From positions 11,484 to 20,003 of the forward strand of contig DYIS01000014.1 in the NCBI GenBank assembly GCA_020723545.1: 8,520 nt of DNA, given 5' to 3'. The stretch comes from Ktedonobacter racemifer. GTDB taxonomy: Bacteria; Chloroflexota; DTOL01; JACQYG01. Both the position numbers and the translations under genes were made by a program. The notes under the pieces were generated by a model. The model was not told where the DNA came from and ran no database searches. It was given only the letters and a program-made list of their open reading frames with translations. This document shows, piece by piece, positions 1 to 8,479 of the stretch; position 1 is the stretch's first letter, and each line of letters begins with the position of its first letter.

Positions 1-110
1 TTTTGGGTAAGGTTTATGAGTTCGTGAGCTACGATCGGGACGGCTTCATCTACACCAAGGACATGCTGTTGGAGCCGCCTCAGGATAACTCCAAGCAAGG
101 GCAGGGCTAG
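1..110 (+). CDS. nuoI: NADH-quinone oxidoreductase subunit I, C-terminal fragment
   Basis: Partial gene cut by the window start. Read from base 3, it gives 35 residues ending at a TAG at 108-110. The segment EFVSYDRDGFIYTKDMLLEP is the typical C-terminal end of NuoI, where a Tyr-Asp-Arg stretch precedes a Tyr-Thr-Lys-(Asp/Glu)-Met-Leu-Leu sequence. NuoI is the peripheral-arm subunit that carries two [4Fe-4S] clusters (N6a and N6b) and passes electrons toward N2 and quinone. Its ferredoxin cysteine motifs lie upstream of the window and cannot be checked. The last ten or so residues after the conserved end are polar and low in complexity (Asp, Asn, Ser, Lys, Gln, Gly), which is common for this variable tail. 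nuoJ begins three bases after the stop, as in standard nuo operons. Confidence 0.9.
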   Translation, partial: LGKVYEFVSYDRDGFIYTKDMLLEPPQDNSKQGQG

Positions 111-113
111 CCG

Positions 114-620
114 GTGGAACTAATATTGTTTCTCTCGGTGGGCGCTGTAGCCATATTAGGGGCGGTGGGGGTGGTGGCCCTACGCAACGCCGTGCACAGC
201 GCCCTCAGCTTGATCACGAATATGGTGGCCCTGGCAGTGCTCTTCCTGATGCTGAACGCCCAGTTCGTGGCCATCGTCCAGATCATCGTCTATGCCGGGG
301 CGGTGATGGTGTTGTTCCTTTTCGTGATCATGCTCCTTGGAGAAAAGGCGCAAGAAGGCCGGGAGCGGCTGCCCGGGCAACGCGTCTTTGCCGCTGTCCT
401 GGGCGTGTTGCTGCTTACGGAGATAATCTACGTGGCCCAGTCCAACCTGCTCCCCGGCCTGCCGGGAAAGGCCACCACTGAGATGGTGGCCCAGGGCGGC
501 AACGTCCAGTTGGTGGGCAGGCTCTTGCTCAGCGATTACGTCTTTCCCTTTGAGCTGACGTCGGTCCTGCTCCTGGTGGCCATCGTCGGGGCGGTGGTGC
601 TGGCCAAAAGGAAGTTGTAG
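114..620 (+). CDS. nuoJ: NADH-quinone oxidoreductase subunit J
   Basis: Small membrane subunit of complex I, 168 residues, near the usual length. It starts at a GTG (114) only three bases after the nuoI stop, with a weak AGGG ribosome site about seven bases upstream. The protein has about five hydrophobic helices: residues about 2-22, 30-47, 52-75, 90-108 and 145-165. The third contains the family signature QFVAIVQIIVYAGAVMVLFL. It includes the conserved Tyr60 next to the glycine where, in solved complex I structures, this helix switches between alpha and pi-bulge forms and connects the quinone site to the proton channels. Residues about 110-142 form a polar loop between helices 4 and 5. The short C-terminal end is basic. 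nuoK follows after a single base, which implies coupled translation. No oddity apart from the GTG start. Confidence 0.95.
   Translation: MELILFLSVGAVAILGAVGVVALRNAVHSALSLITNMVALAVLFLMLNAQFVAIVQIIVYAGAVMVLFLFVIMLLGEKAQEGRERLPGQRVFAAVLGVLLLTEIIYVAQSNLLPGLPGKATTEMVAQGGNVQLVGRLLLSDYVFPFELTSVLLLVAIVGAVVLAKRKL
609..614 (+). promoter_or_regulatory. Ribosome binding site of nuoK
   Basis: AGGAAG lies inside the last codons of nuoJ, seven bases before the ATG at 622. The location shows that nuoK translation depends on ribosomes finishing nuoJ or loading at its end, and it supports the 622 start. Confidence 0.6.
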
Positions 621-621
621 C

Positions 622-924
622 ATGGTCCCGGTCTCCTACTATTTGATCTTGAGTGGCATCCTGTTCACCATCGGCACGGTGGGGATCCTGGTCAGGCGTA
701 ACGCTCTGATCATCTTCATGTCCATTGAGGTGATGCTGAACGCGGTGAACCTGACCTTCCTGGCCGCCGGCCGCTATTTGAATTCCCTGGATGGCCAGGT
801 GATCGTCTTCCTAGTGCTCACGGTGGCGGCGGCGGAGGTGGCGGTGGGGCTGGCCCTGATCGTGGCGATCTTCCGGAGCCGGGGGACGACGGACGTGGAT
901 GAGGTGAACCTGCTGAAATGGTGA
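622..924 (+). CDS. nuoK: NADH-quinone oxidoreductase subunit K
   Basis: Membrane subunit of complex I, homologous to MrpC of Na+/H+ antiporters. The 100 residues match the usual length exactly. Three membrane helices are visible at about 6-24, 28-48 and 60-86. The two membrane glutamates needed for proton transfer in E. coli are at the same positions here: Glu36 in the motif MSIEVMLNAVNL and Glu72 in AAAEVAVGLALIVAIFR. The gene sits between nuoJ and nuoL with gaps of one and eight bases. The stop is TGA. The GC-rich run near 824-857 is simply the Ala/Val/Gly-rich third helix. I see nothing abnormal. Confidence 0.97.
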   Translation: MVPVSYYLILSGILFTIGTVGILVRRNALIIFMSIEVMLNAVNLTFLAAGRYLNSLDGQVIVFLVLTVAAAEVAVGLALIVAIFRSRGTTDVDEVNLLKW

Positions 925-932
925 TCCGGTAG

Positions 933-2852
933 ATGTTATACCAGGCATGGATCATTCCAATACTCCCTCTCCTGGGCGCAGCGGCCAACGCCTTCCTGGG
1001 CGCCAGGCTGGGCAAGCGCTTTGTGAGCCTGGTGGCCTGCGGCACAGTGGGGCTGGCATCTCTGGGCTCGGCCTGGGTTTTCGCTGACTTGACCCGACTC
1101 CCGGCAGGAGAACGGCTGGTGATGTTGCCTATGTACCAGTGGATCGGCACCGGTGATTTCCAGGTGAATTTCGCCCTGCAGATCGACCCGCTCTCGGCGG
1201 TGATGCTCCTGGTGGTCAGCGGCGTGAGCTTCCTGATCCACGTCTATTCCACGGGGTACATGGCGGAGGACCGAGGCTACGCCCGATACTTTACCTATCT
1301 GAACCTGTTCGTCTTCTCCATGCTCCTCCTGGTCACCGCGAATAACTTCCTGGTGCTGTACGTGGGATGGGAACTGGTGGGTTTGTGCTCTTACCTGCTC
1401 ATCGGCTTTTGGTATGAGCGCAAGGCGGCGGCCGATGCCGGGAAGAAGGCCTTCATCGTCAACCGGGTTGGGGATCTTGGCTTTGCCCTGGGGGTAATGC
1501 TCATCTTCGTTACCTTTGGAAGCCTGGACTACCAGGACGTCTTCGCCGGGGCCCCCCAGATGCTGGCGGTAGGGAGCGTGACCGCCACCACGATCACCCT
1601 CCTGCTGTTTGTGGGCGCCACCGGTAAGTCGGCGCAGATCCCGCTCTACGTCTGGTTGCCGGACGCCATGGAGGGGCCTACGCCGGTGAGCGCCCTGATC
1701 CATGCCGCCACCATGGTCACCGCCGGGGTGTACATGGTGGCCAGGACCCACGCCCTGTTCGAGCTGGCTCCCTTCTCCCTGTCCGTGGTGGCCACCATCG
1801 GTGCGGTCACTGCCTTCTACGCCGCTACCATCGCCTTGGTGCAGACCGACATCAAGCGCATGCTGGCCTACTCCACCATCAGCCAGCTCGGCTACATGTT
1901 CCTGGCCGTGGGCGTTGGGGCCTACGCTGCCGGGATCTTTCACCTGACCACCCACGCTTTCTTCAAGGCCCTCCTGTTCCTGGGGGCGGGCAGCGTCATG
2001 CACACCCTGGGGGGCGAGACCAACATGCTGAAGATGGGCGGCCTTCGCCTGAAACTACCGGTCACCTATTGGACCTTCGTGGTGGGCGCCCTGGCCATCA
2101 GCGGGTTCCCGGGACTCTCGTGCTTCTTCAGCAAGGACGCCATATTGTGGCAGGCTTTTGCCAGTCCCCGAGGTGGCATGGTCCTGTGGGCAATTGGGCT
2201 TGCCACTGCAGCCCTTACTGCTTTCTATGCCCTCCGGGCTGTCTTTCTAACCTTCCACGGTGAGTCGCGGCTAACAGTGGAGGCGGAGGGCCACATTCAC
2301 GAACCGCCGTCCAATATGGCGTTGCCGTTGGCCCTGCTGGCGGCCCTGGCGGCCCTGGGAGGCTATCTCGGCGTGCCGGGCATCCTGGGCGGCAGCGACG
2401 CCTTCGGCTCCTTCCTGGCCCCGGTTTTCCGCGGCGAGGCGTGGATGGCGCTGGAGACTCAGGCTCCGGCGAACGAGCTGGGGCTCATGGGCCTGTCGGT
2501 CCTGGCGGCCTTCCTGGGCATGGGCCTGGCCTGGTACTTCTATCTGGCAAGGCCCGAAGCGCCGGGGGTCCTGGCCCGCCGTTTTGGGGGCCTGTATGCG
2601 CTCTTGGTGAACAAGTACTATGTGGACGAGATCTATGGCGGCCTGGTGGTCCAGCCATTGGTGGCCCTGGCACATTTCCTGGGCGAGAGGTTTGAGGTCA
2701 CAGTGATCGATGGGGTGGTGAACGGCGTGGGGCGGACGGTAGCTGCCTCGGGTGCCTGGCTGCGGAGGTTGCAGACCGGCTTCGTGCGCAACTATGCCCT
2801 GTCCATCTTCCTGGGAGCGGTGATAGTTTTGGGGTATTTCCTTTTCAGGTGA
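933..2852 (+). CDS. nuoL: NADH-quinone oxidoreductase subunit L (antiporter-like)
   Basis: The largest and most distal antiporter-like proton-pumping subunit, 639 residues against 613 in E. coli. The motif YVGWELVGLCSYLLIGFW gives the TM5 Glu147. GKSAQIPLYVWLPDAMEGPTP gives the TM7 Lys232 and the broken-helix proline, and is followed by the conserved ALIHAATMVTAGVY. DIKRMLAYSTISQLGYM is the antiporter signature. FFSKDAILW supplies Lys401 of the broken TM12 helix. Near the C-terminus is an NKYYVDEIYGG stretch, the usual start of the long lateral helix HL, followed by a final anchor helix at about 617-637. All residues expected for a working proton channel are present. The ATG at 933 begins directly with the first hydrophobic helix; the ribosome site is weak, so translation is probably coupled to nuoK eight bases upstream. 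The TGA stop overlaps the nuoM ribosome site. Confidence 0.97.
   Translation: MLYQAWIIPILPLLGAAANAFLGARLGKRFVSLVACGTVGLASLGSAWVFADLTRLPAGERLVMLPMYQWIGTGDFQVNFALQIDPLSAVMLLVVSGVSFLIHVYSTGYMAEDRGYARYFTYLNLFVFSMLLLVTANNFLVLYVGWELVGLCSYLLIGFWYERKAAADAGKKAFIVNRVGDLGFALGVMLIFVTFGSLDYQDVFAGAPQMLAVGSVTATTITLLLFVGATGKSAQIPLYVWLPDAMEGPTPVSALIHAATMVTAGVYMVARTHALFELAPFSLSVVATIGAVTAFYAATIALVQTDIKRMLAYSTISQLGYMFLAVGVGAYAAGIFHLTTHAFFKALLFLGAGSVMHTLGGETNMLKMGGLRLKLPVTYWTFVVGALAISGFPGLSCFFSKDAILWQAFASPRGGMVLWAIGLATAALTAFYALRAVFLTFHGESRLTVEAEGHIHEPPSNMALPLALLAALAALGGYLGVPGILGGSDAFGSFLAPVFRGEAWMALETQAPANELGLMGLSVLAAFLGMGLAWYFYLARPEAPGVLARRFGGLYALLVNKYYVDEIYGGLVVQPLVALAHFLGERFEVTVIDGVVNGVGRTVAASGAWLRRLQTGFVRNYALSIFLGAVIVLGYFLFR
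2847..2852 (+). promoter_or_regulatory. Ribosome binding site of nuoM
   Basis: AGGTGA spans the nuoL stop codon and lies four bases before the nuoM ATG. It fixes the nuoM start and indicates translational coupling to nuoL. Confidence 0.6.
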
Positions 2853-2856
2853 GCTC

Positions 2857-4419
2857 ATGATCCAGTTAGGCTTTCCGCTACTTTCCGTAATTGTGTATTT
2901 GCCGCTGGTCGGGGCGGCGGTGGTGTTGGCCCTGGATGGCAGGAACCTGGCGGCGGTGAAGGCGACGGCCTTCCTTTTCTCTTCGCTTACGTTTCTCGCC
3001 TCGCTGCCGCTATACTTCTTCTTCCGGGTTGACACCGCCGCCATGCAGTTCGTGGAGAAGGTGCCGTGGATCGAGAGCCTGGGGATAAATTACCAGATGG
3101 GCATCGATGGCATCAGCCTGTGGCTGGTGCTTTTGACCACATTCCTGAGCACCATCGCCATACTGTCCTCCTGGAGCGCCATCACCACGCGGGTGAAAGG
3201 GTACTACGCGGTGATGCTGGTCCTCGAGACCGGCATGATTGGTGTTTTCGTGGCCACCGATCTTTTCCTCTTCTACGTCTTCTGGGAGGCCATGCTCATC
3301 CCCATGTATTTCCTCATCGGCATCTGGGGCGGGCCCAGCCGTATCTACGCCGCGGTGAAGTTCTTCCTCTATACCATGGCCGGCGGCGTCTTGATGCTGG
3401 TGGGCATTCTGGCCTTGTATTTCTTCAATCACGCGGTCACCGGCCTCTACACCTTTGACCTCCTGGAGCTCAGGAAACTGAACCTGGACTTCTGGGCCCA
3501 ACTGTGGCTCTTCCTGGCTTTTTCCGTGGCCTTTGCCATCAAGGTCCCCATGTTCCCCTTCCACACCTGGCTCCCCGACGCCCATGTGGAGGCCCCCACG
3601 GCGGGGAGCGTGATCCTGGCGGGCGTGCTCTTGAAGATGGGGACCTACGGTTTCGTGCGCTTCAGCCTGCCGCTATTCCCGGCGGCGGCCCGGGAGCTGG
3701 CATCTATCATCGCCGCGTTGGCCATCATCGGCATTATCTACGGGGCTTTGGTGTCCTTGATTCAAGAGGACGTGAAAAAGCTGGTGGCCTATTCCAGTGT
3801 CTCTCACCTGGGGTTTGTGATGCTGGGGCTCTTTGCCTTCAATTCTCAGGGGGTGCAGGGCGGGATATTACAGATGATCAACCACGGGCTATCCACCGGC
3901 GCCTTGTTCCTGATCGTGGGCATGCTGTACGAGCGGCGGCATACCCGGATGATCGCCGACTTCGGCGGCCTGTGGAAGGTCATCCCGCTGTTCTCGATCA
4001 CGCTCCTGGTGGTCTCGCTGGCCTCTATCGGCCTGCCGGGCCTGAACGGCTTTGTGGGGGAGTTCTTGATCCTGGTGGGGGCCTTTCGGCACGACTGGCT
4101 GTGGGCGGCCTTCGGCGCCACGGGGGTGATCCTCTCGGCAGTTTACATGCTCTGGATGCTCCAGCGGATGATCTTCGAGGAACTTAAAAACCAGCAAAAC
4201 CAGGTTCTCCTGGACCTGTCGGCCAGGGAGGTCCTGGTGCTGGCACCGATCATCGTCCTGATCTTCCTGATCGGGGTCTACCCCTGGCCCTTCCTGAAGC
4301 CCATGGAGGCCTCCACCCAGGCACTATTGGCGGAGGTGAAGTCAAAGGGCCAGGTCTTGGTGTTAGATGGGATGCAGGCAGAGGGCATCCCCATGGCACG
4401 ACAAGACCTGTATCGCTAG
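2857..4419 (+). CDS. nuoM: NADH-quinone oxidoreductase subunit M (antiporter-like)
   Basis: Antiporter-like proton-pumping subunit, 520 residues against 509 in E. coli. The TM5 glutamate is Glu144 in FYVFWEAMLIPMYFLIGIWG, the same number as in E. coli. The TM7 lysine is Lys229 in AIKVPMFPFHTWLPDAHVEA. Lys260 in LLKMGTYGFVRF matches the TM8 lysine. DVKKLVAYSSVSHLGFVMLG is the antiporter signature, and Glu402 in LNGFVGEFLILVG is the TM12 charge, which in NuoM is Glu rather than Lys. About 14 membrane helices can be drawn. After the last one, residues about 483-520 form a hydrophilic tail that has no signature I know and is probably variable. The gene starts four bases after nuoL and is followed by a 31-base gap before nuoN, the largest within the operon. 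Confidence 0.97.
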   Translation: MIQLGFPLLSVIVYLPLVGAAVVLALDGRNLAAVKATAFLFSSLTFLASLPLYFFFRVDTAAMQFVEKVPWIESLGINYQMGIDGISLWLVLLTTFLSTIAILSSWSAITTRVKGYYAVMLVLETGMIGVFVATDLFLFYVFWEAMLIPMYFLIGIWGGPSRIYAAVKFFLYTMAGGVLMLVGILALYFFNHAVTGLYTFDLLELRKLNLDFWAQLWLFLAFSVAFAIKVPMFPFHTWLPDAHVEAPTAGSVILAGVLLKMGTYGFVRFSLPLFPAAARELASIIAALAIIGIIYGALVSLIQEDVKKLVAYSSVSHLGFVMLGLFAFNSQGVQGGILQMINHGLSTGALFLIVGMLYERRHTRMIADFGGLWKVIPLFSITLLVVSLASIGLPGLNGFVGEFLILVGAFRHDWLWAAFGATGVILSAVYMLWMLQRMIFEELKNQQNQVLLDLSAREVLVLAPIIVLIFLIGVYPWPFLKPMEASTQALLAEVKSKGQVLVLDGMQAEGIPMARQDLYR

Positions 4420-4439
4420 CCGTAAACCCATTATACCCT

Positions 4440-4443
4440 GGAG
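4440..4443 (+). promoter_or_regulatory. Ribosome binding site that sets the nuoN start
   Basis: GGAG sits seven bases before the ATG at 4451. The open frame extends upstream to an ATG at 4367 inside nuoM, but that extension encodes a polar, Arg/Ser/Pro-rich peptide unlike NuoN and lacks a ribosome site, so 4451 is the start. Confidence 0.65.
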
Positions 4444-4450
4444 TCAGCTC

Positions 4451-5911
4451 ATGGATTTCGTGGTGCCAACGGTGGACCTGGGGAGCATTGCCCCGGCCTT
4501 ACTGGTGCTCGCGACAGCCCTCCTGGTATTGGTGGGCGAGTTGTTCACTGCGCCCGGACGGAAAGGCGCGCTGGCCGTCCTGGCCCTTCTGGGCGTGGCG
4601 GGGGCCATGGCCAAGAGCTTTTTGCTCTGGGGCCAGAGCCAGGCCGCCTTCAGCGGCATGGTGGCCCTGGACAACTACGGGCTCTTCTTCGGCCTCATCT
4701 TCCTGATAGCCCTGGGCATGACGGTTTTGCTGTCGGTGCGCTACCTGGGTCAGATGGACATGGACCACGGCGAGTACTACGTGTTGCTCCTCCTGGCGGT
4801 CTTCGGCATGATGCTCATGGCCTCGGGCACCGACCTCATCGTCATTTTCCTGGGACTCGAGATACTATCTTTAGCCCTCTACGTCCTGGCGGGCTTTGCC
4901 CGGACTGACCTGGGGGCCCAGGAAGCGGCCCTGAAGTATTTTCTCCTGGGAGCTTTCTCCTCCGGGTTCTTGCTCTACGGCGCTGCCCTGACCTACGCCG
5001 CCACGGGCACCACCAACCTGGCGAGGATCGTGAGCTTCCTGGCGCAAGCCGGGGTGGCAGGCAACCCCTTGCTTTGGATCGCGGTGGGGCTTTTGATCGT
5101 GGGTTTTGGCTTCAAGGTGGCCACGGTACCCTTCCAGATGTGGGTGCCCGACGTGTATCAGGGCGCACCCACGCCGGTGACGGCGTTTATGTCCGTAGGG
5201 GCTAAGGCTGCCGGCTTCGCTGGGTTCCTGCGGGTATTCCTCTACGCCTTTCCCGCACTGTCCGTGGACTGGACGTGGCTTTTGGCCGCTCTGGCGGTGC
5301 TGACCATGACGCTGGGCAACGTGGTGGCCATCGCTCAGGGCGACATCAAGCGCATGCTGGCCTATTCCAGCATCGCCCATGCCGGGTATCTCCTGGTGGC
5401 CATGGCCTCCAACAGCCAGGCCGGGGTCTCGGCGGTGCTCTTCTACATGGTGGCCTATGCTTTCACCAACCTGGGGGCCTTTGCGGTGGTGGTATACCTG
5501 GCCCGCCAGGGGCAGGAGGCCCTGGAGTTGTCCGATTACGCCGGGCTGGGCAGCCGAGCGCCCCTGGTGGCCCTGGCCATGACGATCTTCATGGTGTCGC
5601 TGGCGGGTGTGCCGCCCACCGCGGGATTCGTGGCTAAGTTCTATCTCTTCGGGGCCGCGGTGGAGGCGGGCCTGGTCTGGCTCGCCGTCGTCAGCGTCCT
5701 GAACAGCGTAATCTCGGCCTACTACTACCTGCGGCTCATCGTCATCATGTACATGCGGGAGCCTGTCCCCGAGGCCGCCCCTGCTTCCACAGCACCTCTG
5801 GTATCGGTGTCCCTGGCCATCGCGGCCACCGCCACGCTCCTTCTGGGACTTTTCCCCTCCGCTCTCCTGGCGCTGGCCCAAAGCACGGTGGGGGCGATCT
5901 TCAAGATCTAG
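4451..5911 (+). CDS. nuoN: NADH-quinone oxidoreductase subunit N (antiporter-like)
   Basis: Third antiporter-like proton-pumping subunit, 486 residues from the ATG at 4451, close to the 485 of E. coli. With this start, the TM5 glutamate is Glu137 (FLGLEILSLALYVLAGF). The TM7 lysine is Lys222 (GFGFKVATVPFQMWVPDVYQ), and Lys252 is in the following SVGAKAAGF. The antiporter signature is DIKRMLAYSSIAHAGYLLVA. The TM12 lysine is Lys396 in PPTAGFVAKFYLFGAA. These numbers lie within a few residues of the E. coli positions, which also supports the chosen start. About 14 membrane helices are expected. NuoN contacts NuoK and NuoM and is the antiporter-like subunit nearest the quinone-side module. It ends the nuo operon in the standard order. 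The stop is TAG; no hairpin terminator follows. Confidence 0.97.
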   Translation: MDFVVPTVDLGSIAPALLVLATALLVLVGELFTAPGRKGALAVLALLGVAGAMAKSFLLWGQSQAAFSGMVALDNYGLFFGLIFLIALGMTVLLSVRYLGQMDMDHGEYYVLLLLAVFGMMLMASGTDLIVIFLGLEILSLALYVLAGFARTDLGAQEAALKYFLLGAFSSGFLLYGAALTYAATGTTNLARIVSFLAQAGVAGNPLLWIAVGLLIVGFGFKVATVPFQMWVPDVYQGAPTPVTAFMSVGAKAAGFAGFLRVFLYAFPALSVDWTWLLAALAVLTMTLGNVVAIAQGDIKRMLAYSSIAHAGYLLVAMASNSQAGVSAVLFYMVAYAFTNLGAFAVVVYLARQGQEALELSDYAGLGSRAPLVALAMTIFMVSLAGVPPTAGFVAKFYLFGAAVEAGLVWLAVVSVLNSVISAYYYLRLIVIMYMREPVPEAAPASTAPLVSVSLAIAATATLLLGLFPSALLALAQSTVGAIFKI

Positions 5912-5974
5912 CCGTAGCGTAGGGACCACGGGATACAGATCACCGATTCTTTACTGTAGAGATCGCGAGCATCC
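5912..5974 (+). other. Short gap between nuoN and the polymerase gene
   Basis: The 63 bases hold no convincing promoter, hairpin terminator or SOS box. A five-base inverted repeat, TACAG at 5934-5938 and CTGTA at 5954-5958, is separated by 15 bases. It is too short to call an operator. Without a terminator, transcripts from nuo may run into the polymerase gene. The purine-rich stretch at about 5959-5970 is only a weak ribosome site. Confidence 0.4.
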
Positions 5975-6688
5975 ATGTTCACTCACCTCCATGTACACTC
6001 CAATTACAGCCTCCTGGACGGAGCCATCCCCCTGGCGGAGCTGGTAAGCGCCTGCCGGGATCTGGGGATGGAGGCCGTAGCGCTCACCGACCACGACGCC
6101 CTGTACGGAGCAGTGGAGTTCTGCGCCCTTTGTAATCAGGTGGGGATCAAGCCTATTGTGGGCATGGAGACGACCCTGGAGGGAGATAAAAGCCTGGTCT
6201 TGCTGGCCCAGGGGAAAGAAGGCTATGCCAACCTGTGCCGGTTGAGCAGCGAGGTGAAGACCGGCGCGGCGGGCTACCTGACCCTGGATCGATTAAGGGG
6301 CCGTACCGAAGGGCTCATCGCCCTCTCCGGGGGGAAGCGGGGGCATTTGAACCAGCTCATCCTCGCTGGGCGCCAGGGGGAGGCCCAGGTCCTGGCAAGA
6401 GAACTGGTCCTCCTGTTCGGCCAGGGCAACGTCTTCTTGGAAATGCAAATCCAGGAAGAAAAGGATGAGGGGGATGCCGCGCTTCTGGCCTTGGGGGCGA
6501 GCAAGCTCGGCCTCCCCACCGTGGCTACCAATAACGTGCACTATCTGCGGCCGGGGGATGCCTCTCGGCACCGCGTCCTGTCCGCCATGCGCACGATCAC
6601 CACACTGGAAGAGCCACACCCGGACAAACGCCTCTACCCCAATCTCTATCTGAGATCGCCCAAGGAAATGGAGGCTCTTTTCTTCCAT

Positions 6689-6691
6689 TAA
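6689..6691 (+). other. In-frame TAA stop inside the polymerase gene
   Basis: Codon 239, between EMEALFFH and PAAVENTAHIAERCRL. In relatives this spot, just before Pro-Glu-Ala and Glu-Asn/Arg-Thr, is often Tyr, so TAT or TAC to TAA would be one substitution. The frame is unchanged on both sides. The stop falls near the boundary of the PHP and palm domains. A GTG at 6701 could allow restart but has no ribosome site. Confidence 0.8.
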
Positions 6692-7156
6692 CCGGCGGCG
6701 GTGGAGAACACGGCTCACATCGCTGAGCGTTGCCGGCTCGATCTTTTAACCGGCGCCCGGGTGTTCCCCAGCGTGAAGATACCGCCGGGCGAGACCAGCC
6801 GATCTACCCTTTGGAAGAAATGCCGGGAAGGGGCCCAGAGGCGCTATGCGACGATCACCCCTCCAGTGGAGGAGCGCCTGCGCCATGAGGTGGAGACCAT
6901 CGATGAATTGGGGTACACCCCCTATTTCCTGGTAGTGGCCGACATTGTGGGATATGCCACAGAGAAAAGCATTCCCTGGAGCCCCCGGGGCTCGGCCTCG
7001 GGTAGCCTGGCCTGCTATTGCCTGGGGATCACCCAGGTGGACCCCATAGCCCATGACCTGTACTTCGAGAGGTTCTTAAACCGGGAACGCAGCGACCCGC
7101 CGGACATTGACCTGGACCTGTGCTCCCGCCGCCGGGACGAGGTCATCGCCTACGTC

Positions 7157-7159
7157 TAG
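7157..7159 (+). other. In-frame TAG stop inside the polymerase gene
   Basis: Codon 395, between RRRDEVIAYV and QKYGVERVAMVSTVVTLQAR. Related polymerases typically have a Val-Tyr-x-(Arg/Lys)-Tyr-Gly sequence here, so the stop replaces an expected Tyr by a single change (TAC or TAT to TAG). It separates Asp379/Asp381 from Asp530, so neither piece could catalyse alone. Confidence 0.8.
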
Positions 7160-7174
7160 CAGAAGTACGGCGTT

Positions 7175-7180
7175 GAGAGG
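7175..7180 (+). promoter_or_regulatory. Possible internal ribosome site for the third polymerase piece
   Basis: GAGAGG lies six bases before an in-frame ATG at 7187, about 15 bases after the TAG stop. It could let the last piece (7187-8482) be translated by re-initiation. The bases also encode a conserved Glu-Arg pair of the polymerase, so chance is the simpler explanation. Confidence 0.25.
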
Positions 7181-8479
7181 GTGGCCATGGTCTCTACCGT
7201 GGTGACGCTCCAGGCCCGCTCGGCCTTCCGGGAGGTGGCCAAGGCCTTCGGCCTGGCCCCGAAAAAGATCAATGCCATCGCCGAGCGCATCCCCCACCTC
7301 TGGCATCTGGGTATGAGGGACAACATCGACAGGACCTACCAGAAGATCCTTGCTCAGGACCAGGACCCGCTCACGGCCCAGGTGATCGAGATGAGCCGCG
7401 TTTTCGATGGGTTTCCGCGGCACCTTTCTATCCATTCGGGCGGCATCGTCATCGCCCCCGGCCCCATCACCGACTGGGTGCCGGTGCAGCTTGCGTCCAA
7501 AGGCCTGGTCATCACCCAGTACGACCTGGAGGGCATCGCCAGGCTGGGCCTGATCAAGATCGACCTCCTGGGCATCAAGGCCCTGACTGTCCTGGCCGAT
7601 GCGGTGGAGTTAGTGCGGCGAGGCTGGAGGATGAAGATAGACCTGGAGAAGATACCTCCGGATGATGAGAAGACGGCACAGCTCCTGTCGCGGGGTGAGT
7701 CCATCGGCTGTTTCCAGATGGAGAGCCCAGGTATGGGTTCCATGCTGCGCGAGCTGGGAGCGAAGAACCTGTCTGATATCATCGCCGCGATATCCCTGTA
7801 TCGCCCCGGGCCCCTCCAAGGTGGCCTGAAGGACGCCTTCGTACGGCGCCACGCCGGCCTGGAGGAGGCGACCTACCTGCACCCCAAGCTGCGGCCGATC
7901 CTGTGGGAGACCTACGGCGTGGTCCTCTACCAGGAGCAGGTCCTGCGCATCGCCCATGACTTCGCTAACCTCTCTCTGGCCCAGGCCGACGTGCTCCGCC
8001 GGGCTATGAGCAAGTTCAAGGCCTCGGCGGAGATGGCCACGCTCAAGGAGGCCTTCATCCGGGGCGGGGTGGAGCATTCGGGCGCCGACTTCCCCACCGC
8101 CGAGACGATCTGGCGTCTTTTGGAGGGCTTCGCTGGCTTTGGCTTTTGTAAGGCCCACGCCGCCAGCTATGCGGTGGTGGCCTATCGCTCGGCCTACCTC
8201 AAGGCCAACTATCCGGCGGAGTTTATGTGCGCCGTCCTGGCCAACTGGGGTGGCTATTATCCCCAGGCGATCTATTTGAGGGAAGCCCGGCGGCTGGGCC
8301 TGGCGGTGCGGCCGCCGCACGTGAACCATTCCGGACGCGAGTTCACCTTGGAGCGCGATGACACGGGCAAGGTGACCCTCTGGATGGGCCTGGACCAGGT
8401 CAAGGGGTTGACCGAGAAGACCATACAGCGCATAATCGCAGCCAGGGAGGAAAGGCCCTTCAGCTCCCTAGGAGAACTC

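Noticed and set aside
818..1150. Minus-strand frame ending in a run of prolines near the end of nuoK.
   Set aside because: The proline run is the complement of the Ala/Val/Gly/Glu-rich third helix of NuoK (GCGG/GGTGG repeats), so it is a composition effect and not a gene or repeat element.
936..2003. Long open frame on the minus strand inside nuoL (355 codons), and a similar one at 4871-5929 inside nuoN.
   Set aside because: Both lie opposite strongly conserved complex I genes. Their products are rich in Gly, His, Gln and Asp with no family motif, as expected from the complement of GC-rich membrane-protein codons.
4367..4450. Upstream in-frame extension of nuoN overlapping nuoM.
   Set aside because: The added 28 residues are polar and unlike NuoN, there is no ribosome site before 4367, and the ATG at 4451 has GGAG at ideal spacing and gives the normal length.
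5896..5908. Near-perfect palindrome GATCTTCAAGATC at the end of nuoN.
   Set aside because: The six-base arms are separated by one base, which is too tight for a hairpin. It lacks a T-run and encodes the last residues of NuoN, so it is not a terminator.
5934..5958. TACAG/CTGTA inverted repeat upstream of the polymerase as a possible LexA-type operator.
   Set aside because: The arms are only five bases and the 15-base spacer does not match known SOS boxes such as CTGT-N8-ACAG. It is likely chance.
7157..7190. An intein or insertion element as the cause of the second break.
   Set aside because: The polymerase sequence continues without extra residues on both sides of the TAG. There are no intein splice motifs, target-site duplications or inserted bases.
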